DNA of 64,000 nt, from assembly GCF_012911005.2 (NCBI RefSeq), contig NZ_WTVS01000005.1, forward strand, positions 62,001-126,000. The letters are read 5' to 3'. The stretch comes from Aromatoleum toluolicum (GTDB lineage Bacteria > Pseudomonadota > Gammaproteobacteria > Burkholderiales > Rhodocyclaceae). Made by a program: the position numbers and the translations under genes. The notes beneath the pieces were generated by a model. The model had not been told where the DNA came from and ran no database searches. It was given only the letters and a program-made list of their open reading frames with translations. Position 1 is the first letter of the stretch. Every line of letters begins with the position of its first letter. Of this stretch, positions 1 to 16,538 are shown piece after piece.

Positions 1-110
1 AGACGACCGGAATGGTGTTCGCCTTCGCCGTGGTGATGGCGGTTTTTCTGTGGTTGACCGACAAGAGCCTCGAGTGGGTTCTCTACGACCTCATCTTGGG
101 CTGGAAGTGA
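1..110 (+). CDS. secE: Preprotein translocase subunit SecE (3' part)
   Basis: Only the last 35 codons lie in the window, read in the frame that ends at the TGA at 108-110. The visible peptide is a hydrophobic helix ([17 protein letters not shown]) followed by a short amphipathic tail ending in LGWK, which is how proteobacterial SecE proteins finish. SecE clamps the two halves of SecY in the inner-membrane translocon. The nusG start lies 2 bases downstream, the usual secE-nusG arrangement. The 5' part is outside the window. Confidence 0.88.
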   Translation, partial: TTGMVFAFAVVMAVFLWLTDKSLEWVLYDLILGWK

Positions 111-112
111 TC

Positions 113-646
113 ATGACGAAGCGCTGGTACGTGGTGCATGCCTATTCGGGGTTCGAGAAGTCCGTCCAACGCGCGCTCGTCGAGCGCATCGCGCGCGCGG
201 GAATGCAGGATTCCTTCGGGCAGATCCTCGTGCCCGTCGAAGAAGTCATCGAGATGAAGAGCGGCCAGAAGAGCATTTCCGAACGGAAGTTCTTCCCTGG
301 TTACGTGCTCGTCGAGATGGACATGAATGACGAGAGCTGGCATCTGGTCAAGTCCACGCCCAAGGTCACCGGCTTTGTCGGCGGTACCGCCAACAAGCCC
401 ACCCCGATTTCCGAGAAGGAAGTCGAGAAGATCATGCAGCAGATGCAGGAGGGTGTCGAAAAGCCGCGCCCGAAGGTGCTGTGGGAGATGGGCGAGGTCG
501 TGCGCGTCAAGGAAGGTCCGTTTACCGACTTCCACGGCTCCGTGGAAGACGTCAATTACGACAAGAGCAAGCTGCGCGTGATGGTCACGATCTTCGGGCG
601 TGCCACGCCGGTCGAACTGGATTTCAGTCAGGTCGAAAAGACCTGA
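113..646 (+). CDS. nusG: Transcription termination/antitermination protein NusG
   Basis: A 177-residue protein beginning [13 protein letters not shown], the NGN-domain opening of NusG. The C-terminal KOW domain is visible around residues 125-175, with [16 protein letters not shown]. NusG binds the RNA polymerase clamp to suppress pausing and couples polymerase to Rho or to ribosomal protein S10. An in-frame ATG upstream at position 50 was rejected because it lies inside secE and the family starts at MTKRWY. It sits 2 bases after secE and about 100 bases before the L11 operon. Confidence 0.97.
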   Translation: MTKRWYVVHAYSGFEKSVQRALVERIARAGMQDSFGQILVPVEEVIEMKSGQKSISERKFFPGYVLVEMDMNDESWHLVKSTPKVTGFVGGTANKPTPISEKEVEKIMQQMQEGVEKPRPKVLWEMGEVVRVKEGPFTDFHGSVEDVNYDKSKLRVMVTIFGRATPVELDFSQVEKT

Positions 647-750
647 TGCAGGCGGGCCGTATGGCCCGGACATGCCCGCCTCGCGCGGGCACAAGCGAGG
701 AGCGCCGGCCGATGCCGGCGCGTTTGTACTCATAACAGGAGCTAGCCGCG
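647..750 (+). promoter_or_regulatory. nusG-rplK intergenic leader with stable hairpin
   Basis: This gap holds a perfect 8-bp stem, GCGCCGGC at 702-709 and GCCGGCGC at 714-721 with a CGAT loop, followed by a short GTTTGT tract. A second GC-rich fold lies upstream (about 652-690). It precedes rplK-rplA. In E. coli, protein L1 represses this operon by binding the L11 leader mRNA. That the hairpins here do the same is inference from position; a weak terminator is the alternative. Confidence 0.4.
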
Positions 751-1182
751 ATGGCGAAGAAAATCATCGGCTATATCAAGCTGCAAGTGCCAGCTGGTAA
801 AGCCAACCCCAGTCCCCCGATCGGCCCCGCGCTTGGTCAGCGTGGTCTGAACATCATGGAATTCTGCAAGGCGTTCAACGCCAAGACCCAGGGCATGGAG
901 CCCGGTCTGCCGATTCCGGTGGTGATCACGGCGTTTGCCGACAAGAGCTTCACCTTCATCATGAAGACCCCGCCCGCGACGGTCCTCATCAAGAAGGCGG
1001 CCGGCATCAAGTCGGGTTCGGCCAAGCCGCACACCGACAAGGTCGGTTCGATTACGCGTGCTCAGGTCGAAGAAATCGCCAAGGCCAAGATGCCTGACCT
1101 GACCGCCTCGAACATGGACGCCGCCGTGCGTACCATCGCCGGTTCCGCGCGCAGCATGGGCATCACGGTGGAGGGTCTCTGA
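751..1182 (+). CDS. rplK: 50S ribosomal protein L11
   Basis: A 143-residue protein, typical L11 length, opening [20 protein letters not shown]. The proline-rich [20 protein letters not shown] segment is the flexible N-terminal thiopeptide/EF-G contact region. The C-terminal rRNA-binding domain ends [11 protein letters not shown]. It binds the GTPase-associated region of 23S rRNA. An AGGAG motif precedes the ATG. It is followed after 2 bases by rplA, so the two are translationally coupled. Confidence 0.98.
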   Translation: MAKKIIGYIKLQVPAGKANPSPPIGPALGQRGLNIMEFCKAFNAKTQGMEPGLPIPVVITAFADKSFTFIMKTPPATVLIKKAAGIKSGSAKPHTDKVGSITRAQVEEIAKAKMPDLTASNMDAAVRTIAGSARSMGITVEGL

Positions 1183-1184
1183 TC

Positions 1185-1883
1185 ATGGCGAAGCTTTCGA
1201 AACGAGTTCAGGCGCTGCGCGCCAAGGTTGACAGCAATCGCGTCTACACCGTCGCCGAGGCGCTCGCCTTGGTGAAGGAGTGCGCGACCGCCAAGTTCGA
1301 CGAATCGGTCGATATCGCCGTTAATCTCGGCGTCGATGCACGCAAGTCCGACCAGGTCGTGCGCGGCTCCGTCGTGCTGCCGGCCGGAACCGGCAAGACC
1401 GTGCGCGTGGCCGTGTTCGCCCAGGGCGACAAGGCCGAAGCCGCCCGCGCCGCCGGCGCCGATGTCGTCGGTTTCGATGACCTCGCCGAGCAGGTCAAGG
1501 CTGGCAACATCGACTTCGACCTCTGCATCGCCACGCCGGACGCCATGCGCGTCGTCGGTCAGCTGGGCCAGATCCTCGGTCCGCGCGGCCTGATGCCGAA
1601 CCCGAAGGTCGGTACCGTGACCATGGATGTCACCACCGCCGTCAAGAACGCCAAGGCCGGTCAGGTCCAGTACCGCACCGACAAGGCCGGCATCGTGCAT
1701 GCCACGATCGGCCGCGCCTCGTTCTCGGTCGAGGCGCTGCAGCAGAACCTCGGCGCGCTCGTCGAAGCGCTGCAGAAGGCGAAGCCCGCCGCCTCGAAGG
1801 GCGTGTACCTTCGCCGCGTCGCCGTGTCGAGCACTATGGGTGCCGGCGTGCGCGTCGAGCCGTCGAGCATCAACGCAGCCTGA
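1185..1883 (+). CDS. rplA: 50S ribosomal protein L1
   Basis: A 232-residue L1 (family about 230). The conserved block [15 protein letters not shown] (about residues 127-141) and the [20 protein letters not shown] region are characteristic. L1 forms the mobile stalk at the ribosomal E site and is the usual autogenous repressor of the rplKA transcript. The start follows the rplK stop by 2 bases. After it comes a 233-bp leader before rplJ. Confidence 0.98.
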   Translation: MAKLSKRVQALRAKVDSNRVYTVAEALALVKECATAKFDESVDIAVNLGVDARKSDQVVRGSVVLPAGTGKTVRVAVFAQGDKAEAARAAGADVVGFDDLAEQVKAGNIDFDLCIATPDAMRVVGQLGQILGPRGLMPNPKVGTVTMDVTTAVKNAKAGQVQYRTDKAGIVHATIGRASFSVEALQQNLGALVEALQKAKPAASKGVYLRRVAVSSTMGAGVRVEPSSINAA

Positions 1884-2116
1884 ACAGGCTGTAAATAGAA
1901 CTTTGGGACGCTCCGCGCGCAAGTGCGGAGCGGATCGTCAAAGACCGCAGGTGTGGTCGCCCCGGCGACTGCTTAAGCATCCTCGGATGGCCTGCGCAGA
2001 CGGTGTGCCCAGAACAGGATTCTGGCCGATTCGTCGGCCGCGCTCCTGATCCAGGTCGCCGTGGGTGCGAGCCGCGAAATGCGGTTCGCGTGTGGACTTG
2101 AAAGGAGGAAAGACCC
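1884..2116 (+). promoter_or_regulatory. rplJL leader region (L10-leader-like)
   Basis: A 233-bp non-coding gap between rplA and rplJ. It contains an 8-bp stem, CGCTCCGC at 1909-1916 and GCGGAGCG at 1925-1932, further GC-rich folds downstream, and an unusually strong AAAGGAGGAAAG ribosome-binding site at 2100-2111. In most bacteria this position carries the structured L10 leader through which the L10-L7/L12 complex represses rplJL translation. The position and folding fit; I could not test a match to the Rfam model. It may also contain a promoter, but I see no convincing -35/-10 pair. Confidence 0.55.
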
Positions 2117-2617
2117 GTGGGTCTCAATCTTGATGACAAGAAAGCCGTAGTGGCAGAGGTGTCGGCACGCGTGGCCAACGCTCAGACCATCGCGGTGGCC
2201 GAGTATCGCGGCATTGAAGTGGGTGATCTCACTGTGCTGCGTGCGAAGGCCCGCGAAGCTGGCGTGTACCTGCGTGTGCTGAAGAACACCCTGGTGCGCC
2301 GTGCGATCGCCGAAACCCCGTTCGCCGGGTTGTCGGATCAGCTGACTGGTCCGCTGATCTATGGCATTTCGGAAGATCCGGTTGCCGCAGCCAAGGTGCT
2401 GAACGACTTCGCCAAGGGCAACGACAAGCTGGTGCTGAAAGCCGGTTCCTATGCGGGCAATACGCTCGACAAGGCCGGCGTGCAGGCGCTCGCGTCGATC
2501 CCGAGCCGCGAAGAGTTGCTCGCCAAACTGCTGGGCGTCATGCAGGCGCCGGTTACCGGCTTTGCTTGCACGCTGGCCGCCCTCGCCAAGAAGCGCGAGG
2601 AAGAGGCAGCTGCCTGA
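2117..2617 (+). CDS. rplJ: 50S ribosomal protein L10
   Basis: A 166-residue protein starting with GTG, read [15 protein letters not shown]. The start is fixed by the AGGAGG sequence just upstream. The central block [13 protein letters not shown] is conserved in L10. The C-terminal helix (about residues 135-166), rich in Ala, Lys and Glu, is where L7/L12 dimers attach. L10 is the base of the factor-recruiting stalk and, with L7/L12, autoregulates translation. rplL follows 39 bases later. Confidence 0.97.
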   Translation: MGLNLDDKKAVVAEVSARVANAQTIAVAEYRGIEVGDLTVLRAKAREAGVYLRVLKNTLVRRAIAETPFAGLSDQLTGPLIYGISEDPVAAAKVLNDFAKGNDKLVLKAGSYAGNTLDKAGVQALASIPSREELLAKLLGVMQAPVTGFACTLAALAKKREEEAAA

Positions 2618-2656
2618 CCGTTTTCCGAAAAAGTTTCGATTTAGGAGTGATTTGAC

Positions 2657-3031
2657 ATGGCTATCAGCAAAGAAGACATCCTCGAAGCCGTTGGCTCGAT
2701 GACCGTGATGGAACTGAACGACCTCGTGAAGGCGTTCGAAGAGAAGTTCGGCGTTTCCGCTGCCTCGATGGCGGTTGCAGCCCCGGGCGCAGGCGCCGCA
2801 GCTGCGGTCGTTGAAGAGAAGACCGAATTCGACGTCGTCCTGCTTGCAGCCGGCGAGAAGAAGGTTGAAGTGATCAAGGTCGTCCGCGCTGCCACGGGCC
2901 TGGGCCTGAAGGAAGCGAAAGACCTGGTCGATGGCGCGCCGAAGACCGTCAAGGAAGGCGCTCCGAAGGCCGACGCCGATGCGCTCAAGAAGCAGCTCGA
3001 AGACGCTGGCGCGAAGGTCGAGATCAAGTAA
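2657..3031 (+). CDS. rplL: 50S ribosomal protein L7/L12
   Basis: A 124-residue acidic protein. The N-terminal dimerisation domain (about 1-35) is followed by an Ala/Gly/Val hinge ([15 protein letters not shown]) and a C-terminal domain with [20 protein letters not shown], the helix that contacts translation factors. It is the multi-copy stalk protein that recruits EF-G, EF-Tu and IF2. A hairpin attenuator follows before rpoB, which would let rplL be made in excess of polymerase subunits. Confidence 0.98.
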   Translation: MAISKEDILEAVGSMTVMELNDLVKAFEEKFGVSAASMAVAAPGAGAAAAVVEEKTEFDVVLLAAGEKKVEVIKVVRAATGLGLKEAKDLVDGAPKTVKEGAPKADADALKKQLEDAGAKVEIK

Positions 3032-3048
3032 TACCGAGTTGTCTCTCG

Positions 3049-3079
3049 GGGCTGGCGCTCATCCGGGCGCCAGCCCTTT
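3049..3079 (+). terminator. rplL-rpoB attenuator hairpin
   Basis: A perfect 10-bp stem, GGGCTGGCGC at 3049-3058 and GCGCCAGCCC at 3067-3076, with an 8-base loop and only three T residues after it. Its position 18 bases after rplL and 130 bases before rpoB matches the partial terminator known from E. coli rplL-rpoB. The short T tract suggests read-through, as needed for rpoBC expression. Confidence 0.7.
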
Positions 3080-3208
3080 CGTGCTTTGTAAATCCAAGAA
3101 GCCAGAACCCAGCGCGAGATAAGGTGTCCAACAACTTATCGCCTGGCCCGATCTCTTCGGGACGCTGTGTTCTGTCTCTTTGACGTCCGACCTCTACCCG
3201 GAGCATCC

Positions 3209-7342
<4,134 letters not shown>

Positions 7343-7383
7343 ACCGGGTGAATGCCCACGAAGCCACCCGGACGGAGTGATTT

Positions 7384-10300
7384 ATGAAAAGCCTGCTCGC
7401 TGACCTGTTCAAGCAAACCCTGCCGAACGAAGACCAGTTCGACGCGATCACGATCGGCCTCGCATCGCCGGACAAGATCCGCTCGTGGTCGTACGGCGAG
7501 GTCAAGAAGCCTGAGACCATCAACTACCGCACCTTCAAACCTGAGCGCGACGGCCTGTTCTGCGCCAAGATCTTCGGGCCGGTGAAGGATTACGAATGCC
7601 TGTGCGGCAAGTACAAGCGTCTCAAGCACCGCGGCGTGATCTGCGAGAAGTGCGGCGTCGAGGTGACGCTGTCGAAGGTGCGCCGCGAACGCATGGCGCA
7701 CATCGAACTCGCGAGCCCCACCGCGCACATCTGGTTCCTCAAGAGCCTGCCCAGCCGCCTCGGCATGGTGCTCGACATGACCCTGCGCGACATCGAGCGC
7801 GTGCTGTATTTCGAAGCCTTCGTCGTGGTCGAGCCTGGCATGACTCCGCTCAACCGCGCCCAGCTGCTTACCGAGGACGACTACCTCGCGAAGGTCGAGG
7901 AGTACGGTGACGAGTTCGACGCGCTGATGGGCGCCGAGGGTATCCGCGGCCTGCTGCGCACCCTCGATGTCCAGCTCGAGATCGAGAAGCTGCGCGGCGA
8001 CCTCGAGACAACCAACTCGGAAGCCAAGATCAAGAAGTTCTCCAAGCGCCTGAAGGTGCTCGAGGCCTTCCAGCAGTCCGGCATCAAGCCCGAGTGGATG
8101 ATCCTCGAGGTCCTGCCGGTGTTGCCGCCGGACCTGCGTCCGCTGGTGCCGCTGGACGGTGGTCGTTTCGCGACCTCCGACCTCAACGACCTCTATCGTC
8201 GGGTCATCAACCGGAACAACCGCCTCAAGCGCCTGCTCGAGCTCAAGGCGCCCGAGATCATCGTGCGCAACGAAAAGCGCATGCTGCAGGAAGCGGTCGA
8301 CTCGCTGCTCGACAACGGTCGCCGCGGCAAGGCGATGACCGGTGCGAACAAGCGGCCGCTGAAGTCGCTCGCGGACATGATCAAGGGCAAGGGCGGTCGC
8401 TTCCGTCAGAACCTGCTCGGCAAGCGCGTCGACTACTCGGGCCGTTCGGTCATCGTCGTCGGTCCGCAGCTCAAGCTGCACCAGTGCGGCCTGCCCAAAC
8501 TGATGGCGCTCGAGCTGTTCAAGCCCTTCATCTTCAACAAGCTCGAACTGATGGGGCTTGCGACGACCATCAAGCAGGCGAAGAAGATGGTCGAGAGTCA
8601 GGAGCCGGTGGTGTGGGACATCCTCGAAGAGGTGATCCGCGAGCATCCGGTCATGCTGAACCGTGCGCCGACCCTGCACCGTCTCGGTATCCAGGCCTTC
8701 GAACCCGTGCTGATCGAAGGCAAGGCGATCCAGCTGCACCCGCTCGTCTGCGTCGCGTTCAACGCCGACTTCGACGGTGACCAGATGGCTGTTCACGTGC
8801 CGCTGTCGCTCGAAGCGCAGATGGAAGCGCGCACGCTGATGCTGGCGTCGAACAACGTGCTCTCGCCCGCCAACGGCGAACCGATCATCGTCCCTTCGCA
8901 GGACATCGTTCTCGGCTTGTACTACGCGACCCGCGAGGGCGTGAACGCGCTCGGCGAGGGCATGGCGTTGTCGGACGTTGGTGAGCTCAAGCGCGCCTAC
9001 GAGTCGAAGCAACTGTCGCTCCACGCCCGTGTGTCGGTCCGCCTGAAGGAGATCGAAGTCGGCGCAGATGGCGAGCGCCGCGAGAAGATCACCCGTTACA
9101 ACACGACGGCCGGCCGCGCGATGCTGTCCGAGATCCTGCCGCCGGGGCTTCCTTTCAGCGTGATTGACAAGCCGCTGAAGAAGAAGGAAATCTCCAAGCT
9201 GATCAACGCCTCGTTCCGTCGCTGCGGGCTGAAGGAAACGGTCGTGTTCGCGGACAAGCTGATGCAGTTCGGCTTCCGGCTCGCGACGCGCGCCGGTATC
9301 TCGATCGCCGTGAAGGACATGCTGGTCCCGACGCTGAAGGACTCGCTAATCCATGCGGCGGAGCAGGAGGTCAAGGAGATTGCGCGTCAATACACGTCCG
9401 GTCTGGTGACCGACGGCGAGCGCTACAACAAGGTCGTCGATATCTGGGGTCGTGCCGGTGACCAGGTCGCGAAGGCGATGATGGACCAGCTCGGCCAGGA
9501 AGATGTCGTTAATCGCAAGGGCGACACGGTCAAGCAGGAGTCGTTCAACTCCATCTACATGATGGCCGACTCCGGTGCGCGTGGTTCCGCTGCGCAGATC
9601 CGTCAGCTCGCCGGCATGCGCGGCCTGATGGCGAAGCCGGACGGCTCCATCATCGAGACGCCGATCACGACAAACTTCCGCGAAGGCCTGAACGTTCTGC
9701 AGTACTTCATCTCGACGCACGGTGCCCGTAAGGGTCTGGCCGATACGGCGCTGAAGACCGCGAACTCCGGTTACCTGACCCGCCGTCTAGTCGACGTGAC
9801 GCAGGATCTGGTCGTGACCGAGGACGATTGCGGCACGCGCGGCGGTTTCGTGATGAAGGCTCTCATCGAGGGCGGCGAAGTCATCGAACCGCTGCGCGAG
9901 CGGATCCTCGGCCGTGTCTGCGCCGAAGATGTCGTCAATCCGGACTCCCAGGAAACGGTGATCGAGGCCGGCACGCTGCTCGACGAGAATGCCGTCGATC
10001 TGATCGAAAGCCTCGGCATCGACGAAGTGAAGGTCCGCACTGCGCTTACCTGCGAAACGCGCTACGGCCTGTGCGGCAAGTGCTACGGGCGCGATCTCGG
10101 CCGCGGCAGCCAGGTGAACGTCGGCGAAGCGGTCGGCGTCATCGCCGCGCAGTCGATCGGCGAGCCGGGCACGCAGCTCACCATGCGTACCTTCCACGTC
10201 GGTGGTGCGGCGTCGCGGGCGGCCGCTGCGAGCGGCGTCGAGTCGAAGTCGGCCGGTACCATCCGCTTCGCCGGCAACATGCGTTATGTGTCGAATGCGA

Positions 10301-11613
10301 AGGGTGAGAAAGTCATCATTGCGCGTTCGGCCGAGATCGTCGTCGCCGACGACATGGGCCGCGAGCGTGAGCGTCACAAGCTGCCGTACGGCGCAACCCT
10401 GCTGGTCGATGACGGCGCGCCGATCAAGGCCGGCGTCATGCTCGCGACGTGGGATCCGCACGCCCGTCCGATCGTCACGGAATACTCCGGGACCGTGAAG
10501 TTCGAGAACGTCGAGGAAGGCGTCACCGTCGCGAAGCAGATCGACGAAGTGACCGGCCTTTCGACCCTCGTCGTTATCGACGGCAAGCGCCGCACCACGG
10601 GTTCGTCGTCGAAGGGCGTGCGCCCGCAAGTGAAGCTGCTCGACGAGAACGGCGAGGAAGTGAAGATCGCCGGCACCGATCACTCGGTGGCGATCACCTT
10701 CCAGGTCGGGTCACTCATCACCGTGAAGGACGGCCAGGTCATCGGCGTCGGCGACATCCTCGCGCGTATTCCTCAGGAGTCGGCGAAGACTCGCGACATT
10801 ACCGGCGGTCTGCCGCGCGTTGCGGAACTGTTCGAAGCCCGTCCGCCGAAGGATGCGGGCGTGCTCGCCGAATACACCGGCACCGTATCGTTCGGAAAGG
10901 ACACCAAGGGCAAGCAGCGTCTGGTGATCACCGAGTCCGACGGCACGGTGCACGAGTTCCTGATCCCGAAGGACAAGCACGTCATGGTGCACGACGGACA
11001 GGTCGTGAACAAGGGCGAGCTGATCGTCGACGGTCCTGCAGACCCGCATGACATCCTGCGTCTGCAGGGTATCGAGGCGCTCGCCCGCTACATCATCGAC
11101 GAAGTGCAGGACGTGTACCGTCTGCAGGGCGTCAAAATCAACGACAAGCATATCGAGGTGATCGTTCGCCAGATGCTGCGTCGCGTGGTCATCATGGACG
11201 CCGGTGACACCAAGTTCATCCGCGAGGAGCAGGTCGAGCGTTCGGAAGTGCTCGATGAGAACGATCGTATCGACGCCGAGAACAAGCTGCCGGCTCAATA
11301 CCAGAACGTCCTGCTCGGCATCACGAAGGCATCGCTTTCGACCGATTCGTTCATCTCCGCCGCATCCTTCCAGGAGACGACGCGCGTGCTGACCGAAGCG
11401 GCCATCATGGGCAAGCGCGACGAACTGCGCGGGCTCAAGGAAAACGTCATTGTCGGCCGGCTTATTCCTGCCGGTACTGGCATGGCGTACCACCGCAACC
11501 GCCGGGCGCAGTCGGCGGGCGAGGATCTCGCAGCCGAGCATGCATGGGCGGCGATGCAGGAACAACCGTCGGAAGTACCCGACGGCGTCTCGCAAGATGT
11601 GCAGGCCGGTTGA
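7384..11613 (+). CDS. rpoC: DNA-directed RNA polymerase subunit beta'
   Basis: A 1409-residue protein opening [13 protein letters not shown]. The N-terminal zinc ribbon reads [20 protein letters not shown]. The catalytic [12 protein letters not shown] motif (about residues 459-470) supplies the three Asp residues that bind the active-site Mg. The bridge-helix region and the second zinc-binding cluster ([13 protein letters not shown]) follow. Full length, with no interruption. Confidence 0.99.
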   Translation: MKSLLADLFKQTLPNEDQFDAITIGLASPDKIRSWSYGEVKKPETINYRTFKPERDGLFCAKIFGPVKDYECLCGKYKRLKHRGVICEKCGVEVTLSKVRRERMAHIELASPTAHIWFLKSLPSRLGMVLDMTLRDIERVLYFEAFVVVEPGMTPLNRAQLLTEDDYLAKVEEYGDEFDALMGAEGIRGLLRTLDVQLEIEKLRGDLETTNSEAKIKKFSKRLKVLEAFQQSGIKPEWMILEVLPVLPPDLRPLVPLDGGRFATSDLNDLYRRVINRNNRLKRLLELKAPEIIVRNEKRMLQEAVDSLLDNGRRGKAMTGANKRPLKSLADMIKGKGGRFRQNLLGKRVDYSGRSVIVVGPQLKLHQCGLPKLMALELFKPFIFNKLELMGLATTIKQAKKMVESQEPVVWDILEEVIREHPVMLNRAPTLHRLGIQAFEPVLIEGKAIQLHPLVCVAFNADFDGDQMAVHVPLSLEAQMEARTLMLASNNVLSPANGEPIIVPSQDIVLGLYYATREGVNALGEGMALSDVGELKRAYESKQLSLHARVSVRLKEIEVGADGERREKITRYNTTAGRAMLSEILPPGLPFSVIDKPLKKKEISKLINASFRRCGLKETVVFADKLMQFGFRLATRAGISIAVKDMLVPTLKDSLIHAAEQEVKEIARQYTSGLVTDGERYNKVVDIWGRAGDQVAKAMMDQLGQEDVVNRKGDTVKQESFNSIYMMADSGARGSAAQIRQLAGMRGLMAKPDGSIIETPITTNFREGLNVLQYFISTHGARKGLADTALKTANSGYLTRRLVDVTQDLVVTEDDCGTRGGFVMKALIEGGEVIEPLRERILGRVCAEDVVNPDSQETVIEAGTLLDENAVDLIESLGIDEVKVRTALTCETRYGLCGKCYGRDLGRGSQVNVGEAVGVIAAQSIGEPGTQLTMRTFHVGGAASRAAAASGVESKSAGTIRFAGNMRYVSNAKGEKVIIARSAEIVVADDMGRERERHKLPYGATLLVDDGAPIKAGVMLATWDPHARPIVTEYSGTVKFENVEEGVTVAKQIDEVTGLSTLVVIDGKRRTTGSSSKGVRPQVKLLDENGEEVKIAGTDHSVAITFQVGSLITVKDGQVIGVGDILARIPQESAKTRDITGGLPRVAELFEARPPKDAGVLAEYTGTVSFGKDTKGKQRLVITESDGTVHEFLIPKDKHVMVHDGQVVNKGELIVDGPADPHDILRLQGIEALARYIIDEVQDVYRLQGVKINDKHIEVIVRQMLRRVVIMDAGDTKFIREEQVERSEVLDENDRIDAENKLPAQYQNVLLGITKASLSTDSFISAASFQETTRVLTEAAIMGKRDELRGLKENVIVGRLIPAGTGMAYHRNRRAQSAGEDLAAEHAWAAMQEQPSEVPDGVSQDVQAG

Positions 11614-11618
11614 CTTTT

Positions 11619-11652
11619 GCCGGCTTGTCGGGATAACATCCGGCCTCTTTTT
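11619..11652 (+). terminator. Possible weak terminator after rpoC
   Basis: GCCGG at 11619-11623 can pair with CCGGC at 11640-11644 across a 16-base loop, followed by CTCTTTTT. The stem is short, so this would be a weak terminator at best. It does mark a break between the rpoBC and rpsL-fusA units. Confidence 0.35.
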
Positions 11653-11718
11653 GTGGACTGACCAATCGTAGTCAGCCTCTGCCGGAATCAACCGCCCGGG
11701 GCGGCCTCAAGGGCTGTC

Positions 11719-11735
11719 CCGGTATAATGGAAAAT
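11719..11735 (+). promoter_or_regulatory. Candidate promoter -10 element for rpsL-rpsG-fusA-tuf
   Basis: A perfect TATAAT at 11723-11728 inside CCGGTATAAT, the same ten-base string that occurs before rplC at 16455-16464. I see no good -35 hexamer at 16-18 bp spacing. Transcription from here would start about 10 bases before the rpsL ATG at 11745, giving a very short leader without a clear Shine-Dalgarno. The -10 match is clear; its use is inference. Confidence 0.45.
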
Positions 11736-11744
11736 TCTCAAGCT

Positions 11745-12122
11745 ATGCCAACAATTAATCAGCTCGTCCGCAAGCCCCGGCAACTTGCAGTCGTCAAGAG
11801 CAAAGTGCCGGCGCTCGATGCTTGCCCGCAGAAGCGTGGCGTGTGCACTCGCGTCTACACCACGACGCCGAAGAAGCCGAACTCCGCGTTGCGTAAGGTC
11901 GCGAAGGTTCGTCTGACGAACGGCTTCGAAGTGATCTCGTACATCGGTGGCGAAGGCCACAACCTTCAGGAGCACTCGGTGGTCCTGATTCGCGGTGGTC
12001 GTGTGAAAGACTTGCCGGGTGTGCGCTACCACATCGTGCGCGGTTCGCTCGACCTGCAGGGCGTGAAGGATCGTAAGCAGTCGCGCTCGAAGTACGGCGC
12101 CAAGCGTCCGAAGAAATCCTAA
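11745..12122 (+). CDS. rpsL: 30S ribosomal protein S12
   Basis: A 125-residue S12 starting [12 protein letters not shown]. An ATG six codons upstream overlaps the -10 element and was rejected. The decoding-centre loops [11 protein letters not shown] (Lys43) and [13 protein letters not shown] (Lys88) carry the wild-type lysines, so the sequence predicts streptomycin sensitivity at this locus. It is the first gene of the str operon rpsL-rpsG-fusA-tuf. Confidence 0.98.
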   Translation: MPTINQLVRKPRQLAVVKSKVPALDACPQKRGVCTRVYTTTPKKPNSALRKVAKVRLTNGFEVISYIGGEGHNLQEHSVVLIRGGRVKDLPGVRYHIVRGSLDLQGVKDRKQSRSKYGAKRPKKS

Positions 12123-12142
12123 TTGTCGGCATTCAGAAATAG

Positions 12143-12625
<483 letters not shown>

Positions 12626-12732
12626 GCGGCTTCGGACAGCGGTTAATCGGGCCCTGGCAAGGGCTCGATTGTTTTGTAACAAGACACTTGGACTTTCGCG
12701 CCTGGCGCGAATTCTGGAAGGCAGGATAAACC

Positions 12733-14832
12733 GTGGCTCGCAAGACTCCCATTGAGCGCTACCGCAATATCGGTATTTCCGCTCACATCGACGCCGGCAA
12801 GACAACGACGACCGAGCGCATTCTTTTCTACACCGGTGTGAATCACAAGATCGGTGAAGTTCATGATGGCGCCGCGACCATGGACTGGATGGAGCAGGAG
12901 CAGGAGCGGGGTATCACCATTACCTCGGCCGCGACGACCTGCTTCTGGAAGGGCATGGACCTGTCGTTCCCCGAGCACCGCTTCAACATCATCGATACCC
13001 CGGGACACGTGGACTTCACGATCGAGGTCGAGCGCTCGATGCGCGTCCTCGATGGCGCGTGCATGGTGTACTGCGCGGTCGGTGGCGTTCAGCCCCAGTC
13101 CGAAACCGTGTGGCGTCAGGCGACCAAGTACAAGGTGCCGCGTCTCGCCTTCGTGAACAAGATGGACCGCCAGGGCGCTAACTTCTTCAAGGTGTACGAG
13201 CAGATGCGCACCCGCCTGAAGGCGAACCCGGTGCCCATCGTGATCCCGATCGGTGCCGAAGAATCGTTCGTCGGCGTGGTCGACCTGGTCCGCATGAAGG
13301 CGATCTACTGGGACGAAGCCAGTCAGGGCATGAAGTTCGAGTACCGCGACATTCCCTCTGAACTGGAGGCGGACGCGCAGGAGTGGCGCGAGAAAATGAT
13401 CGAAGCGGCTGCCGAAGCCAGCGAGGAGCTCATGAACGAGTACCTCGAGAACGGCGACCTGTCTATCGAGAAGATCAACGCCGGTCTGCGCCAGCGCACC
13501 ATCGCGTGCGAGATCCAGCCGATGCTGTGCGGTACTGCGTTCAAGAACAAGGGCGTGCAGCGCATGCTCGACGCCGTCATCGAGTTGCTCCCTTCGCCGG
13601 TGGACATTCCGCCGGTCGCGGGTACCGATGACGACGAAAAGCCCGTTTCTCGTCGGGCGGACGACTCCGAAAAGTTCTCGGCGCTGGCGTTCAAGCTGAT
13701 GACGGACCCGTTCGTCGGTCAGCTCACGTTCGTGCGCGTGTACTCGGGCGTCCTGCAATCCGGCGAAACCGTGCTGAACTCGGTCAAGGGCAAGAAGGAG
13801 CGTATCGGCCGCATCCTGCAGATGCATGCCAACGAGCGTCACGAGATCAAGGAAGTTCTCGCCGGCGACATCGCCGCGTGCGTGGGTCTCAAGGAAGTGA
13901 CGACGGGCGAGACGCTGTGCGACCCGAGCGCGCCGATCATCCTCGAACGCATGGTCTTCCCTGATCCCGTGATCCACGTCGCGGTAGAGCCGAAGACCAA
14001 GAGCGACCAGGAAAAGATGGGCATCGCGCTCAGTCGTCTGGCGGCCGAAGACCCGTCCTTCCGTGTGCGCACTGACGAGGAGTCGGGGCAGACGATCATC
14101 TCGGGTATGGGTGAACTGCACCTGGAGATCATCGTCGACCGCATGAAGCGCGAGTTCAACGTCGAAGCAAACGTTGGCGCGCCGCAGGTTGCCTATCGTG
14201 AGGCGATCCGCAAGGCGGTCGAGCAGGAAGGCAAGTTCGTCAAGCAATCCGGCGGTCGCGGCCAGTTCGGTCACGTCTGGATCAAGCTTGAGCCGAACGA
14301 GGCCGGCAAGGGCTACGAATTCGTCGATGCGATCAAGGGGGGTACGGTGCCGCGCGAGTACATCCCCGCGGTCGACAAGGGGCTCCAGGAGACGCTGCCG
14401 AACGGCGTGCTCGCCGGCTTCCCGGTTGTTGATGTCAAGGTCACGCTGTTCGACGGTTCCTACCACGACGTCGACTCGAACGAGAACGCGTTCAAGATGG
14501 CGGCCTCGATGGCATTCAAGGACGCGATGCGCAAGGCCAGTCCGGTTCTGCTCGAGCCGATGATGGCGGTTGTCGTCGAGACGCCTGAAGACTACATGGG
14601 CAACGTCATGGGTGACCTGTCCGGTCGTCGCGGTATCGTCCAGGGTATGGATGACCTGCCTGGCGGCATGAAGGAAGTGAAGGCGGAGGTGCCGCTGGCC
14701 GAGATGTTCGGCTATGCGACCCAGTTGCGTTCGCTGTCGCAGGGACGCGCCACCTACTCGATGGAATTCAAGCACTACTCCGAAGCGCCCAAGAGCGTTG
14801 CGGAGGCGGTGATCAGCAATCGTAGCAAGTAA
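12733..14832 (+). CDS. fusA: Elongation factor G
   Basis: A 699-residue translocase with a GTG start read [20 protein letters not shown]. The G1 motif AHIDAGKTT, the G2-region threonines in [11 protein letters not shown]3 DTPGHVDF and G4 NKMDR are all present. The C-terminal domains IV and V are complete ([10 protein letters not shown], then [15 protein letters not shown]). It drives mRNA-tRNA translocation and, with RRF, ribosome recycling. tuf follows after 25 bases. Confidence 0.98.
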   Translation: MARKTPIERYRNIGISAHIDAGKTTTTERILFYTGVNHKIGEVHDGAATMDWMEQEQERGITITSAATTCFWKGMDLSFPEHRFNIIDTPGHVDFTIEVERSMRVLDGACMVYCAVGGVQPQSETVWRQATKYKVPRLAFVNKMDRQGANFFKVYEQMRTRLKANPVPIVIPIGAEESFVGVVDLVRMKAIYWDEASQGMKFEYRDIPSELEADAQEWREKMIEAAAEASEELMNEYLENGDLSIEKINAGLRQRTIACEIQPMLCGTAFKNKGVQRMLDAVIELLPSPVDIPPVAGTDDDEKPVSRRADDSEKFSALAFKLMTDPFVGQLTFVRVYSGVLQSGETVLNSVKGKKERIGRILQMHANERHEIKEVLAGDIAACVGLKEVTTGETLCDPSAPIILERMVFPDPVIHVAVEPKTKSDQEKMGIALSRLAAEDPSFRVRTDEESGQTIISGMGELHLEIIVDRMKREFNVEANVGAPQVAYREAIRKAVEQEGKFVKQSGGRGQFGHVWIKLEPNEAGKGYEFVDAIKGGTVPREYIPAVDKGLQETLPNGVLAGFPVVDVKVTLFDGSYHDVDSNENAFKMAASMAFKDAMRKASPVLLEPMMAVVVETPEDYMGNVMGDLSGRRGIVQGMDDLPGGMKEVKAEVPLAEMFGYATQLRSLSQGRATYSMEFKHYSEAPKSVAEAVISNRSK

Positions 14833-14857
14833 CAGAACTCAAGCGAGGATTCTCACA

Positions 14858-16048
<1,191 letters not shown>

Positions 16049-16063
16049 TTGCATCTTTCAATG

Positions 16064-16092
16064 CCCCTGGGGTAGTTGCCCCGGGGTTTTTG
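16064..16092 (+). terminator. Rho-independent terminator after tuf
   Basis: CCCC-T-GGGG at 16064-16072 pairs with CCCCGGGG at 16079-16086. This gives an 8-bp all-GC stem with one bulged T and a 6-base loop, followed immediately by TTTTT at 16087-16091. It should end, or partly attenuate, the str operon transcript before rpsJ. Confidence 0.85.
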
Positions 16093-16111
16093 CTCTTTTA
16101 AGGACTGCAAC

Positions 16112-16423
16112 ATGCAAAACCAGAAGATTCGTATCCGTCTGAAGGCCTTCGACTACCGTCTGATCGATCAGTCGGCGCTGGAGATTGTCGATACTGCCAA
16201 GCGTACTGGCGCCGTCGTTCGCGGTCCCGTCCCGCTGCCGACCCGGATCGAGCGCTTCGACCTTCTGCGTTCGCCGCACGTCAACAAGACCTCGCGCGAC
16301 CAGTTCGAGATCCGCACCCACCAGCGTCTGATGGATATCATCGATCCGACCGACAAGACGGTCGATGCGCTGATGAAGCTGGACCTGCCGGCTGGCGTCG
16401 ACGTCGAGATCAAGCTGCAGTAA
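16112..16423 (+). CDS. rpsJ: 30S ribosomal protein S10 (NusE)
   Basis: A 103-residue protein starting [19 protein letters not shown], exactly the length and opening of S10. An upstream in-frame ATG inside the tuf terminator was rejected. The loop [12 protein letters not shown] is conserved. S10 belongs to the 30S head and is also NusE, linking NusG and NusB during antitermination. It lies apart from the rest of the S10 operon by a 115-bp gap with its own promoter/hairpin. Confidence 0.97.
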   Translation: MQNQKIRIRLKAFDYRLIDQSALEIVDTAKRTGAVVRGPVPLPTRIERFDLLRSPHVNKTSRDQFEIRTHQRLMDIIDPTDKTVDALMKLDLPAGVDVEIKLQ

Positions 16424-16434
16424 GTCATCCGCGC

Positions 16435-16482
16435 TTGCGGAGTTTGAAAAAAGGCCGGTATAATCCGGCCTTTGCGTCTTTT
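16435..16482 (+). promoter_or_regulatory. Promoter embedded in a terminator-like hairpin before rplC
   Basis: GGCCGG at 16453-16458 and CCGGCC at 16465-16470 form a perfect 6-bp stem whose entire 6-base loop is TATAAT (16459-16464). TTTGCGTCTTTT follows. A candidate -35 TTGCGG lies at 16435-16440 with an 18-bp spacer. The same DNA can therefore act as a -10 promoter when double-stranded and as a terminator/attenuator hairpin when transcribed from rpsJ. The elements are directly visible; the dual role is inferred. Confidence 0.6.
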
Positions 16483-16538
16483 GGCGCAATTCATGTGATA
16501 GGGCCCGGTCAATCGTAACCGGGGATCAGGAGAAAAAA

